Shown here in pieces: positions 55,712 to 64,000 of a stretch of DNA of 64,000 nucleotides. The notes beneath the pieces are model-generated. The model worked only from the letters and a program-made list of their open reading frames with translations, had not been told where the DNA came from and searched no databases. Both the position numbers and the translations under genes were made by a program. Source of the DNA: Metallosphaera cuprina Ar-4 (lineage in GTDB: Archaea > Thermoproteota > Thermoprotei_A > Sulfolobales > Sulfolobaceae); the NCBI RefSeq assembly GCF_000204925.1, contig NC_015435.1, forward strand, positions 947,160-1,011,159, written 5' to 3'. Position 1 is the stretch's first letter. The number at the start of each line of letters is the position of its first letter.

Positions 55712-55858
55712 CACACGATCTCGAAGTCAGCGGAACCCTTTGAAGGCGTTCAAACGTGTGAACGCACGACCCTCGATCACGCTTTTAGAGCTAAGGCGAG
55801 AGCCATGAAGGGAACGATCGGGATTGAAAACTCTTTCTTTGTGTTTCAAGAAACTGAA
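55712..55858 (+). pseudogene. Possible remnant of a DUF84/YjjX-type NTPase gene
   Basis: One frame reads SKSAEPFEGVQTCERTTLDH, AFRAKARAMKGTIGIENSFF and VFQETE before a stop. This resembles the middle of inosine/xanthosine triphosphatases of the DUF84 group (G-x-x-x-T-x-x-G-A-x-x-R-A and then the GIE-N/G-G motif). No start or C-terminal part can be joined. The rest of 55396-56119 holds nothing I can assign. Confidence 0.3.
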
Positions 55859-56119
55859 TGAGGCAAAAAAGCGACAAGTGGTCCTCCACGACGTAGGGGA
55901 CGTCTCTAACGTGATCGACCGTACCTAGCCCGTGACCTTTTCCTCGTAAGGAGGCCTTAAATTAGGCTTATGAAGTACAAGGAGGCCTCACAGTCATTGA
56001 GCCCTGGTCTTTCTCGCGTGACGTGAGTTACACGCTTTCTCCATCCTGGCTACCTAGGATCTCTCACGAGGCAAACGTTATCCTCGAGGGCAGCTGGAGA
56101 CGTTACCTTTCCCTTGAGC

Positions 56120-56653
56120 TCAACCGAAGTAAACGATGGTCTTGGACCTCTCAGAGATCAGGGTGCAAAAATCGGGGGAGCACTCCTCCTTACTTAACAC
56201 TCTACTCGCCCTATCTTTCATTTCGTGGAACTTCCTGTTCATCTCCAGGTACTCCTCTTGATCTATCACAGTGGAGACAAGCCTCGCCCCAACCTCCCTT
56301 CCAGCGAGCACCGCCGCTGCGCTGATGGCCTTCCTACCTCCCGTGAAGTCTAAGTAATCGTTCGCCCTCAGGACCTTCCTAACGCTCTCCCTAACGTATA
56401 TGAATTCATCCGGGGAAGTCACATCGTTAAAGGGTAGAACAATCTGGCCTATCTTATTAACGTTGAGACAGCAGAGGAAAAGCGCTTGAAGGAAGTAGAA
56501 AGATTGATACACCTCCTTAGTTATAACCGCGACAACCTCGGAGATGTTAACCTTACCAGGTGAGCTTGATACGAAGTTCCCAGAGGTTAAGTTTACGTAA
56601 GTTTCAGCGACCCCTCCTGGAGTCTTGCCTAAGGTCGCAACTAACTTCACCAT
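56120..56653 (-). CDS. crn1: Crn1-type CARF ring nuclease (cyclic tetra-adenylate hydrolase)
   Basis: This 177-residue single CARF domain has the N-terminal loop MVKLVATLGKTPGGVAETYV and DFTGGRKAISAAAVLAGREV (near residue 105), with a closing strand RSKTIVYFG. Length and motifs match the Crn1 ring nucleases of Sulfolobus, which degrade cA4 and switch off Csx1 after infection. In the characterised enzymes the active site uses Ser11 and a C-terminal Lys; here position 11 is Thr and the only nearby C-terminal Lys is K171. There is no DNA-binding domain, so it is not Csa3. It faces the cas genes from the opposite strand. Confidence 0.82.
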   Translation of the reverse strand: MVKLVATLGKTPGGVAETYVNLTSGNFVSSSPGKVNISEVVAVITKEVYQSFYFLQALFLCCLNVNKIGQIVLPFNDVTSPDEFIYVRESVRKVLRANDYLDFTGGRKAISAAAVLAGREVGARLVSTVIDQEEYLEMNRKFHEMKDRASRVLSKEECSPDFCTLISERSKTIVYFG

Positions 56654-56697
56654 ATCATTATGTTAGCTCATCGAGGTTAAATTTTGATATTTAAAAT

Positions 56698-57206
56698 TGT
56701 TTGGGAAGGGACTGCTTCTCTTTACGATTGGGGAAGTAGCCTAAAGGGTCATTGAAGCTCTTTCGTTCACTATCTTTAAAAATTTTAAATTCAACAAGTC
56801 AAAATAAATTATATATGATATGGTTACCGTATTAAATACACCGTTCATGTTAATTAAAATGATATTTCTCTGCGTCCCTCTATTTTCGTATCGAACTTAT
56901 GCGGTTTCATTAGGTCTCTAATCTTCTCACGACTTTTCGAACACTCAATTATCTTCCTATTACCCAATTTCCTATAGCACTGGGAAAATAAACAAGTCCA
57001 GGTAGAGAAAAACTTGACGTCACTTCGTGAGATTTACTTTTTATATTGCAATAATTTGTGATATTAGTTCTTAAACTCTCCAGTTTCTGGATTAACTTCT
57101 CGTGACCGTGAGAAATCTATTGCACTGGCGAGGACTCCGATCATTTGACTGTTAAATATATTGGCTAAGGCTTACATACTAGATTTTCACGTGGGTTCGT
57201 TAATAA
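56698..57206. other. Gene-free stretch
   Basis: No intact gene. On the minus strand near 56900-56990 a short protein-like string (KLGNRKIIECSKSREKIRD) may be another remnant. AT-rich tracts near 56800 could hold the promoter of crn1 or nothing. Confidence 0.3.
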
Positions 57207-57407
57207 CATCCGCTTTTAACTTTTGGCAAAAAAGATTTCATTGGAAAGCTAGGTTTTGACGAGCTTTCATACATAGCATCTAGAGTGATCATCTTGGCTA
57301 CACTGAGCGTTGCGTTAGCATTTGTGGGCCTGGACGTAATGGGAGACTTAACGTTTATCCTTTCCTTTAGATGCGCCTTAAGCATATTTTATTTTAGAAA
57401 AATGTAG
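57207..57407 (+). pseudogene. C-terminal remnant of a membrane protein
   Basis: Between a stop at 57206 and a stop at 57405 the frame reads TFGKKDFIGKLGFDELSYIA, SRVIILATLSVALAFVGLDV and MGDLTFILSFRCALSIFYF. This is a credible end of a membrane transporter with two helices. No start or upstream part remains. The family was not recognised. Confidence 0.35.
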
Positions 57408-57460
57408 AGAGGAAGGACAACGAAAAGCAAAATTCTTAAATACCTTTTCAAGGCTACTAA

Positions 57461-57831
57461 CTAAAACTTTGCATTAACTTTACTTTTTAGCTCTTCATCG
57501 TTACTAATCACTTCTGCATTCTCCTTTAATCCACAGCTTACATGGGTTGCGTCCTCTAAGTCCAATTTATACTTCACGGCGACATAATAGACATGATCCC
57601 AATCTCAACTAACCTTATTCCCAGATCCTTAAACGCTTAAAAAATTTTACCTATCACGTCTCTTAAATTAGTGTTCAACAATTTAGAAACTACAATAGAA
57701 ACTTCAAAGGGCGTAATTATTGACGTTAATCTTTCTTCAGTCTCTTTAATCCAATTATAAGCTATCTTACCATATGTGGGATCTCCCATAAGGTAGTATA
57801 CAAAAACGTTAACATCGAAGTACCTCTTCAT
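57461..57831 (-). pseudogene. Broken VapC toxin gene (PIN domain)
   Basis: From ATG 57831 the frame gives RYFDVNVFVYYLMGDPTYGK and ITPFEVSIVVSKLLN, a normal PIN start, but stops after 64 residues in a T-rich run at 57637. The sequence continues as AFKDLGIRLVEI and then, one base shifted, as DHVYYVAVKYKLDLEDATHV, SCGLKENAEVISNDEELKSK, the PIN C-terminal half, to a stop at 57461. One stop (or T-run slip) and one frameshift inactivate it. The intact antitoxin gene overlaps its start by four bases. Confidence 0.75.
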
Positions 57832-58076
57832 TTCTTATCCTTAATTTCCTCCTTAAGCTTTTCAAATGAACCTTGTTCTATTAGCTCGTCAATATCGCCC
57901 TTTATCTGGGCTTTAAAAATTCCATAATATTTATCTACCGCATCGTCTTTGATCGGCTCTAATATTAACTTATCATTCTCCAGAACAATTCTAACTTTTT
58001 TGAAATTGATTTTTTCCCTAATTTCTTTAGGTATAGTTATTCTTCCCCTTTCGTCCAAGCTAAGTATATGCTCCAC
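57828..58076 (-). CDS. vapB: VapB-type antitoxin (AbrB/SpoVT fold) with dead partner toxin
   Basis: This 82-residue protein has the N-terminal swapped-hairpin SLDERGRITIPKEIREKINF, typical of AbrB-like antitoxins. VRIVLENDKLILEPI and a long charged tail (FEKLKEEIKDKK) for toxin binding follow. Its reading frame is intact although the toxin it overlaps is frameshifted. It may survive as a free antitoxin or simply not yet have decayed. TATATATAAATTTATTAAACG just upstream on the plus strand marks the promoter. Confidence 0.82.
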   Translation of the reverse strand: MEHILSLDERGRITIPKEIREKINFKKVRIVLENDKLILEPIKDDAVDKYYGIFKAQIKGDIDELIEQGSFEKLKEEIKDKK

Positions 58077-58209
58077 AGTACTATTTGTAAACCCATATAT
58101 ATAAATTTATTAAACGATGAAGAGAAACGCTAAAAGGATCTCGTTTTACTGATAATCTTACTGCTCAAAGTTCGTCAAAAATTATTTTGTCGGAAAATGA
58201 TAAAAATTA

Positions 58210-58256
58210 CTCACAGATTAGCCTGGAATTCAAGTAATATGATTAAAATCTGTGAG
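58210..58256. repeat. 10-bp inverted repeat with 27-base loop
   Basis: CTCACAGATT (58210-58219) and AATCTGTGAG (58247-58256) are perfect inverted arms. The element overlaps the end of a HAD-like pseudogene. It may be a transcription hairpin or one end of a lost mobile element. Confidence 0.4.
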
Positions 58257-58523
58257 CAACAGTAAATAAGTACAAGAGCTGATATTTTCTAAGAAAATCA
58301 TATAATTCTTTAAAATTATTTACAATAACATCCAGTTCATAGCCTAAAGGATCAATTATTGTCCTTTTCCTATTAACGAAAATTGCCTTCACCCCTGCGT
58401 TTTTAGCGCCTATTATGTCAAAGGGATTAGGTGGGTTGTTTCCTGGTGCCCTGGCGGAACTGGTATCGAGCCTATTAAGTCAAGGAGATTAGATGAAACT
58501 AAAAATGCCTCTTCTGCTTCCAT
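58243..58523 (-). pseudogene. Decayed HAD-superfamily hydrolase fragment
   Basis: On the minus strand MEAEEAFLVSSN in one frame and NPFDIIGAKNAGVKAIFVNR, DPLGYELDVIVNNFKELYDF in another correspond to the C-terminal half of a haloacid-dehalogenase-like hydrolase. The usual wording is FLVSSNPFDIIGAKNAGMK. A ~60-base foreign stretch and frameshift separate the two. The N-terminal half is absent. Confidence 0.55.
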
Positions 58524-58549
58524 ACTGTCTAAAAAGCATACATACTTTT

Positions 58550-58623
58550 GGTGGGGGCTTACTCACGAGGAGAGGGCTTAGAATGATGGCGTCGTGGTGC
58601 TCATACTTTTAGTGAGGGCTTAC
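58550..58623. repeat. Pair of 23-base imperfect direct repeats
   Basis: CATACTTTTGGTGGGGGCTT (58550) and CATACTTTTAGTGAGGGCTT (58601) are direct repeats 51 bases apart, both followed by ACTC. A second pair GCTCTCAAAT occurs at 58761 and 58813, 52 bases apart. Origin is unknown; debris of a small mobile element is one possibility. The rest of 58524-59023 is gene-free. Confidence 0.4.
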
Positions 58624-59023
58624 TCCTTAACGCTTTCAGCACTGATATCTTTAAAGTATCCTAGCAAGTTATTACGTTCTAGGTGTTGCTTGACTTCAAC
58701 CATTAGATAGTTCATAAATTGTCGAAATTTACGATTCTCTCTAGTACACTACCTTCGTGTGCTCTCAAATGTAGAACTGGTCCTTAGGCTTGGCGAAACG
58801 ATGAGACAGAGTGCTCTCAAATTCCTCCGTTTATTTAACTCATCATCTAGTTCGTATCCTTATTTCTTAACTTTGAAAACGCTTTAAAGTCTTTGATTAT
58901 TTTCCAAACCCTTTGTATTTACAAAATTAATGTAAAAGGTTATGTAAGTTTTAGTTATTCATCTCCAAACTCTTGAACTACCGTGGAAGTGTCTAAAATC
59001 GCTCCGACAGGACAAACGCTAAG

Positions 59024-59470
59024 GAGGATTTAAAACGAGATGAAAAAGTTATCAGTTTCAAACGCTCGTTCAACGCGAAGATTGATCGAATTTATAAGTT
59101 CATTTATATAGATAACTCAAACGTTGAGGTGAAAAGTGAGCTGTTTCCTCCACGTCAAGGTCGAAAAGGATTTCACCTCACGTTACTAACTTAGTAACTC
59201 GAACTCAATGAGATCGAAAAATAATAGGTTAAGACGAGCGTAAATTAGCGCTGACTTGGTTCTAGTCTCAATGCGACCGATACGAAATCATCTCGTAAAC
59301 TTTACGTTTATAAATTAGAGATCTCTTTCAAAATAAGGGTGGGACCATGCGACCGAAAAGCCTGAGGTAAAATACTAGGAGAGAAGGTCGAGAGGGGAGA
59401 TGAGGGGAGACTCGTCAAGTTTATTATTAAGAAAGGAGAGAGTAGAGGTGAGAAATATATAAATTGAAGT
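59024..59470 (+). promoter_or_regulatory. CRISPR leader of array 2 (447-bp inverted copy)
   Basis: This is identical in reverse complement to 50226-50672. An AT-rich TATA-type element (AAATATATAAATTGAAGT) abuts the first repeat at 59471 and should drive rightward array transcription. The distal end holds the same block that serves as the cas1 promoter at the other copy, but here it points leftward into gene debris. Identity over the full length implies recent duplication or ongoing gene conversion. Confidence 0.9.
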
Positions 59471-62400
59471 GTAGAATCCTTCATGGAGTTGAAAGCAACC
59501 ACATTAAGGAGTATGTGAGGATCAAGTCTGAGTAGAATCCTTCATGGAGTTGAAAGTCTTTATCAATAAAAGCCTCAGAGTCATAACTTAATATCCCGTA
59601 GAATCCTTCATGGAGTTGAAAGTATCCCCGGATAGTCCTTAAAAAACAAGGGCAAGACGTTGTAGAATCCTTCATGGAGTTGAAAGGTGGGAATGCTTCA
59701 GGAAATGCTAGTACAAGCAATCAAGTAGAATCCTTCATGGAGTTGAAAGTTATCCCTTTGATCTTGGGTTTCTTCACACTCTCACCAGGTAGAATCCTTC
59801 ATGGAGTTGAAAGAAAATAAGGGCAAAATAAGTTGCACTGTATACAATATAAGTAGAATCCTTCATGGAGTTGAAAGTTAGTTCTTCCTCTTTTCTCTTT
59901 CTCTCTTGCTCTCTTCTCGTAGAATCCTTCATGGAGTTGAAAGTCTCCCTTCTTTCCCCTACCCAGCCCCCCCCCCTACCCCCGTAGAATCCTTCATGGA
60001 GTTGAAAGTCAAACTGAGGTAGTAACTGTGATTGATTTGCGTTAAGTGTGTAGAATCCTTCATGGAGTTGAAAGATAGTAAAAAAAGTCGTTAACATAGT
60101 TCAGAGAGCTTTAGGTAGAATCCTTCATGGAGTTGAAAGAGTTGATTCCTTTGATAGGACAGAGTAAAGGAGAGCGAGTAGAATCCTTCATGGAGTTGAA
60201 AGCTAATAAAATAAAGAACTAGAAATAAATAGATAGAAAACGATATGTAGAATCCTTCATGGAGTTGAAAGTTGACTCCCTAAGGTTGCCACGCCTTGCT
60301 TCCACGGTAGAATCCTTCATGGAGTTGAAAGTGTTTAACAGACTGATAGCCATCTCTAGATACATTTGGTGTAGAATCCTTCATGGAGTTGAAAGTCCAA
60401 ATAAATATAATTATTCCATTCTGTATAGTTATTGTAGAATCCTTCATGGAGTTGAAAGGACCTAATGCGGTTGTACTCACTACTATCTTAGCGTTACCGG
60501 TAGAATCCTTCATGGAGTTGAAAGTCATCACAATTAATATTACAATAGTATAAACTTTTAGCGTAGAATCCTTCATGGAGTTGAAAGAGATTTAGTAGTA
60601 ATCTTATGGAAAAAGATATACAAAAGTAGAATCCTTCATGGAGTTGAAAGTTCCTTATTAGTCCCTCAACAAAGTCATTTTTCTCTTCACGTAGAATCCT
60701 TCATGGAGTTGAAAGTTTCCCATAAGCTGAGTTGAGTAACAGTTTGTAGTAAAGGGTAGAATCCTTCATGGAGTTGAAAGTTGTAGAAATGGGGTATGAT
60801 ACAACGTGGTACCATAATTTCGTAGAATCCTTCATGGAGTTGAAAGTGGGTAAGTTGGTGTACATAACTTTCAATGAGATTGATGAGTAGAATCCTTCAT
60901 GGAGTTGAAAGTTTTAGTATTTGCTCTATGAATCCTATTAAATATGCGGGTAGAATCCTTCATGGAGTTGAAAGTGTATTCCAACATGCTACTCGTAAGG
61001 AGTTACGCAGACAGGTAGAATCCTTCATGGAGTTGAAAGAACGCGTCCCACGTGCCTAACGTGTACTGCGTGTTGTACGTAGAATCCTTCATGGAGTTGA
61101 AAGAAATTAATTATAGTCTTTTGAACATTATTTACCTGTAATGTAGAATCCTTCATGGAGTTGAAAGGCCGCCCCTGGCGGGTTTTGAGACACTTCCTGA
61201 GTCATTTGTAGAATCCTTCATGGAGTTGAAAGGACACCACGCCTGCTAACTCCTCGCCTTCACTTATTTTTGTAGAATCCTTCATGGAGTTGAAAGATAA
61301 CGACTTCGCCACTGTTGACAAGCTCGACATTAACGAGTAGAATCCTTCATGGAGTTGAAAGTGAGGACTCCTTTCACGTTAAGGACGTCGTTCAGGTTAC
61401 CGTAGAATCCTTCATGGAGTTGAAAGCAAATCGTGAGTGTGAGTTTTTCATTCGGGACTTACACGTAGAATCCTTCATGGAGTTGAAAGAAATTGAAACT
61501 CACACTCACGGTTTCCGGGACGGTTTGGTAGAATCCTTCATGGAGTTGAAAGAGAGAGTCAAAAACATTACAGGATCGCTTATGAACTAGCGCGAGGTAG
61601 AATCCTTCATGGAGTTGAAAGAAACTTTCTGGTATGATTTGCTGCAGACCGTTATTGAGTGTAGAATCCTTCATGGAGTTGAAAGAACTCTTTCGCTGCC
61701 ATTTCATCCCTCAGTTCGTATGCTGTAGAATCCTTCATGGAGTTGAAAGAATTTTTTGGTGAGACTGTTAGAGTGAGAAGTAGTGTAGAATCCTTCATGG
61801 AGTTGAAAGAAACTAGTCTTTGACAAGCCATCATTAACGACGGAGAAAGTCGGTAGAATCCTTCATGGAGTTGAAAGTGAGAACTCAGGCGCTTCGTTCG
61901 TGTTGATGTAGTATTTGTAGAATCCTTCATGGAGTTGAAAGAATCTGTGGGTGTAAGTTCCAAAATTGAAACTCACACTCGTAGAATCCTTCATGGAGTT
62001 GAAAGTTTTTTTCGATATTTGGCTCATTTTCTCACTAATAAAATGTAGAATCCTTCATGGAGTTGAAAGACTCACAACCGTCCCAGTCTCACTTCTAGTT
62101 AAAAGCACGTAGAATCCTTCATGGAGTTGAAAGCTAGGAGAAAGGCCGCGGGCGTCGTACGCCCCCGGTCGGTAGAATCCTTCATGGAGTTGAAAGACCC
62201 CCTCAACAGAGAGATCACTCTTATCCACACTCGCCCGTAGAATCCTTCATGGAGTTGAAAGTATAAACAATTTGGTGATAGTGTAGTAATAACTGTCAGG
62301 TAGAATCCTTCATGGAGTTGAAAGTCAATATAAAAGCTTAAATACCTCTTTTTCCTATTCTTAATGTAGAATCCTTCATGGAGTTGAAAGATTAGGTATT

Positions 62401-63978
62401 GTAAGCTGCGTTGTGCTTTGACCAGTAATCGTAGAATCCTTCATGGAGTTGAAAGATTGATTTTAAATGTTATTATGTCGCTAAGATTGTCATGTAGAAT
62501 CCTTCATGGAGTTGAAAGCTGTTGTTCCTCGTATCTTTGCACCCACTCGTAAGCTCTTGTAGAATCCTTCATGGAGTTGAAAGATTTTACACGCTTTTAA
62601 CATAAATGTCCGCGATCCAGTAGAATCCTTCATGGAGTTGAAAGCTATATATTCTCTCATTTTGATTAACTTCTACTTGGTAGAATCCTTCATGGAGTTG
62701 AAAGAAAATGAACTACGTTTTACACTACGTTAAAAATACGTCATGTAGAATCCTTCATGGAGTTGAAAGTGTTACGGTAGCGAACACGGTTATCTTCACC
62801 ATTTAAGTAGAATCCTTCATGGAGTTGAAAGTAGAGGAAGGATTTGAACTACCGCTAGTAGAGGCGGCAGCCGTAGAATCCTTCATGGAGTTGAAAGTCA
62901 AAATATGTAGAGTTTCTGAAAGTTCTAGTACTGTGTAGAATCCTTCATGGAGTTGAAAGAGATGAGATAGTAACTGAAGCCATAAACGATATGGTCAGGA
63001 TTGGTAGAATCCTTCATGGAGTTGAAAGGATAGTAATTCTGCATCACGTCAAGGATTGTTTTGATGAGTAGAATCCTTCATGGAGTTGAAAGAGGAAGGA
63101 CATAACTATTAACCTATCGCCCTGGGAGCGTAGAATCCTTCATGGAGTTGAAAGATTATACCTAGACCGTACACAATGCCCTGACCAACAGGGTAGAATC
63201 CTTCATGGAGTTGAAAGTAGACATTAGTTCAAACGTGGTAACACATTCGGTTAGTAGAATCCTTCATGGAGTTGAAAGGATTGTATAATCCTGTGAGCGT
63301 CAAACGACCTCATTCCGGTAGAATCCTTCATGGAGTTGAAAGTCATATGTCTGATCATTATACTGTTTAGTTATTTGAAAGGTAGAATCCTTCATGGAGT
63401 TGAAAGCAAACTGACATAACACAACAATTATCAACCACATATTATGTAGAATCCTTCATGGAGTTGAAAGTATGAGATTAAGACTGCGAACAAGTTACCG
63501 ATCACTCCACGCATGTAGAATCCTTCATGGAGTTGAAAGAGATCTCCACCAAATGAGGGGTCAAGAGATATTCTCAGTAGAATCCTTCATGGAGTTGAAA
63601 GGATCTACACACCTCAAGCTCCAAGTGTAGATGGTTATATGTAGAATCCTTCATGGAGTTGAAAGTCTCATCCTCTCCCAGAAAAGGGAGATTCAAGACA
63701 CTAGTAGAATCCTTCATGGAGTTGAAAGTGAACACCCTGGATTCTTCCCCCATTTAAGTATTATGTAGAATCCTTCATGGAGTTGAAAGTTTGAATCAGA
63801 CCAACTTGGTAGTTTGAAAAGAGAGAGTAGAATCCTTCATGGAGTTGAAAGATCTGGGCAGGAACTTGCACAAGGCAACGTTGTAGGGGCAGTAGAATCC
63901 TTCATAGAGTTGAAAGTTGTCACTATACCCATATTGCCATTCCACAGTTATGAGTAAAATCCTTCATGGAGTTGAAAG
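59471..63978 (+). CRISPR. CRISPR array 2, 71 repeats within the window
   Basis: The same 25-base repeat as array 1 in opposite orientation (begins GTAGAATCC, ends GTTGAAAG), with spacers of about 36-41 bases. Perfect repeats start at the leader (59471). The last two visible copies carry substitutions (CATAGAG near 63903 and GTAAAATCC at 63954), as at the leader-distal end of array 1, so the array probably ends close to the window edge. Three spacers near 61.4-62.0 kb share sequence and seem to come from one target. Confidence 0.98.
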
Positions 63979-64000
63979 TTACTCTTTTCTGATGGCAGAA

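Noticed and set aside
56023-56325. 100-codon plus-strand frame over the ring nuclease
   Set aside because: It overlaps crn1 antisense and is Ser/Pro/Arg-rich without motifs.
56120-56653. Csa3-type CARF transcription factor
   Set aside because: At 177 residues there is no C-terminal winged-helix domain; length and N-terminal loop fit a ring nuclease.

Overview
The window looks like chromosome of a thermoacidophilic crenarchaeon of the order Sulfolobales. The evidence is leaderless-type promoters (AT-rich TATA boxes about 25-30 bases before start codons), crtZ/crtI/crtB/crtY carotenoid genes of the Sulfolobus type, a sulfur-related YeeE/YedE transporter, an SQR-like flavoprotein, a membrane-anchored archaeal Ser/Thr kinase, and two very large CRISPR arrays with 25-base repeats around Csa1, Cas1, Cas2 and Cas4 genes. 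I cannot name the genus with confidence. No rRNA, tRNA or intact insertion sequence was recognised.

Layout. 1-3.8 kb: the end of a MinD/ParA-like gene and a family of secreted, heavily N-glycosylatable proteins with one decayed paralogue. 3.9-8.2 kb: a divergent carotenoid cluster, crtB-crtY-glycosyltransferase leftward and crtZ-crtI rightward. 8.7-10.1 kb: a vapBC pair, a CRISPR solo repeat with leader remnant, and a decayed transporter. 10.7-15.4 kb: an MFS transporter and a complete ECF (S, A-A, T) vitamin/metal transporter. 15.7-17.2 kb: an isolated Csx1 (CARF-HEPN) RNase. 17.4-21.6 kb: a secreted phosphoesterase, a membrane protein, and an oxyanion-type ABC binding protein and permease without an ATPase. 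22-23.5 kb: a split YeeE/YedE sulfur transporter with a frameshift. 24.5-30.7 kb: a small basic protein, a membrane Ser/Thr kinase, a beta-helix surface protein, a zinc-finger protein, a DUF488 protein and an HTH_10 regulator. 31-35.3 kb: unknowns, pseudogenes, an SQR-like enzyme and a TetR regulator with a perfect operator. 35.8-38 kb: a DUF2249-cupin pseudogene, a decayed mini-CRISPR, and a nickel/cobalt permease under a double DtxR-like operator. 38.0-64 kb: the CRISPR locus.

The CRISPR locus has array 1 (about 190 repeats by hand count, read leftward) and array 2 (71 repeats inside the window, read rightward). They diverge from a 9-kb centre. Their 447-bp leaders are a perfect inverted duplicate by eye. 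Between them lie cas1, cas2, csa1, cas4 and a Crn1-type ring nuclease, but no interference genes. Csx1 at 16 kb and the ring nuclease fit the two ends of a type III cyclic-oligoadenylate response whose synthase must lie elsewhere.

A second theme is decay. Long gene-poor stretches carry frameshifted remnants: amidohydrolase, DUF2249-cupin, HAD, VapC, MFS, DUF84-like and a secreted protein. There are three separate CRISPR relics, two of them a single repeat still attached to a shrunken leader. A short 62-bp-period direct repeat downstream of cas2 does not match the array repeats. These relics and the 62-bp repeat are the least explained features here.
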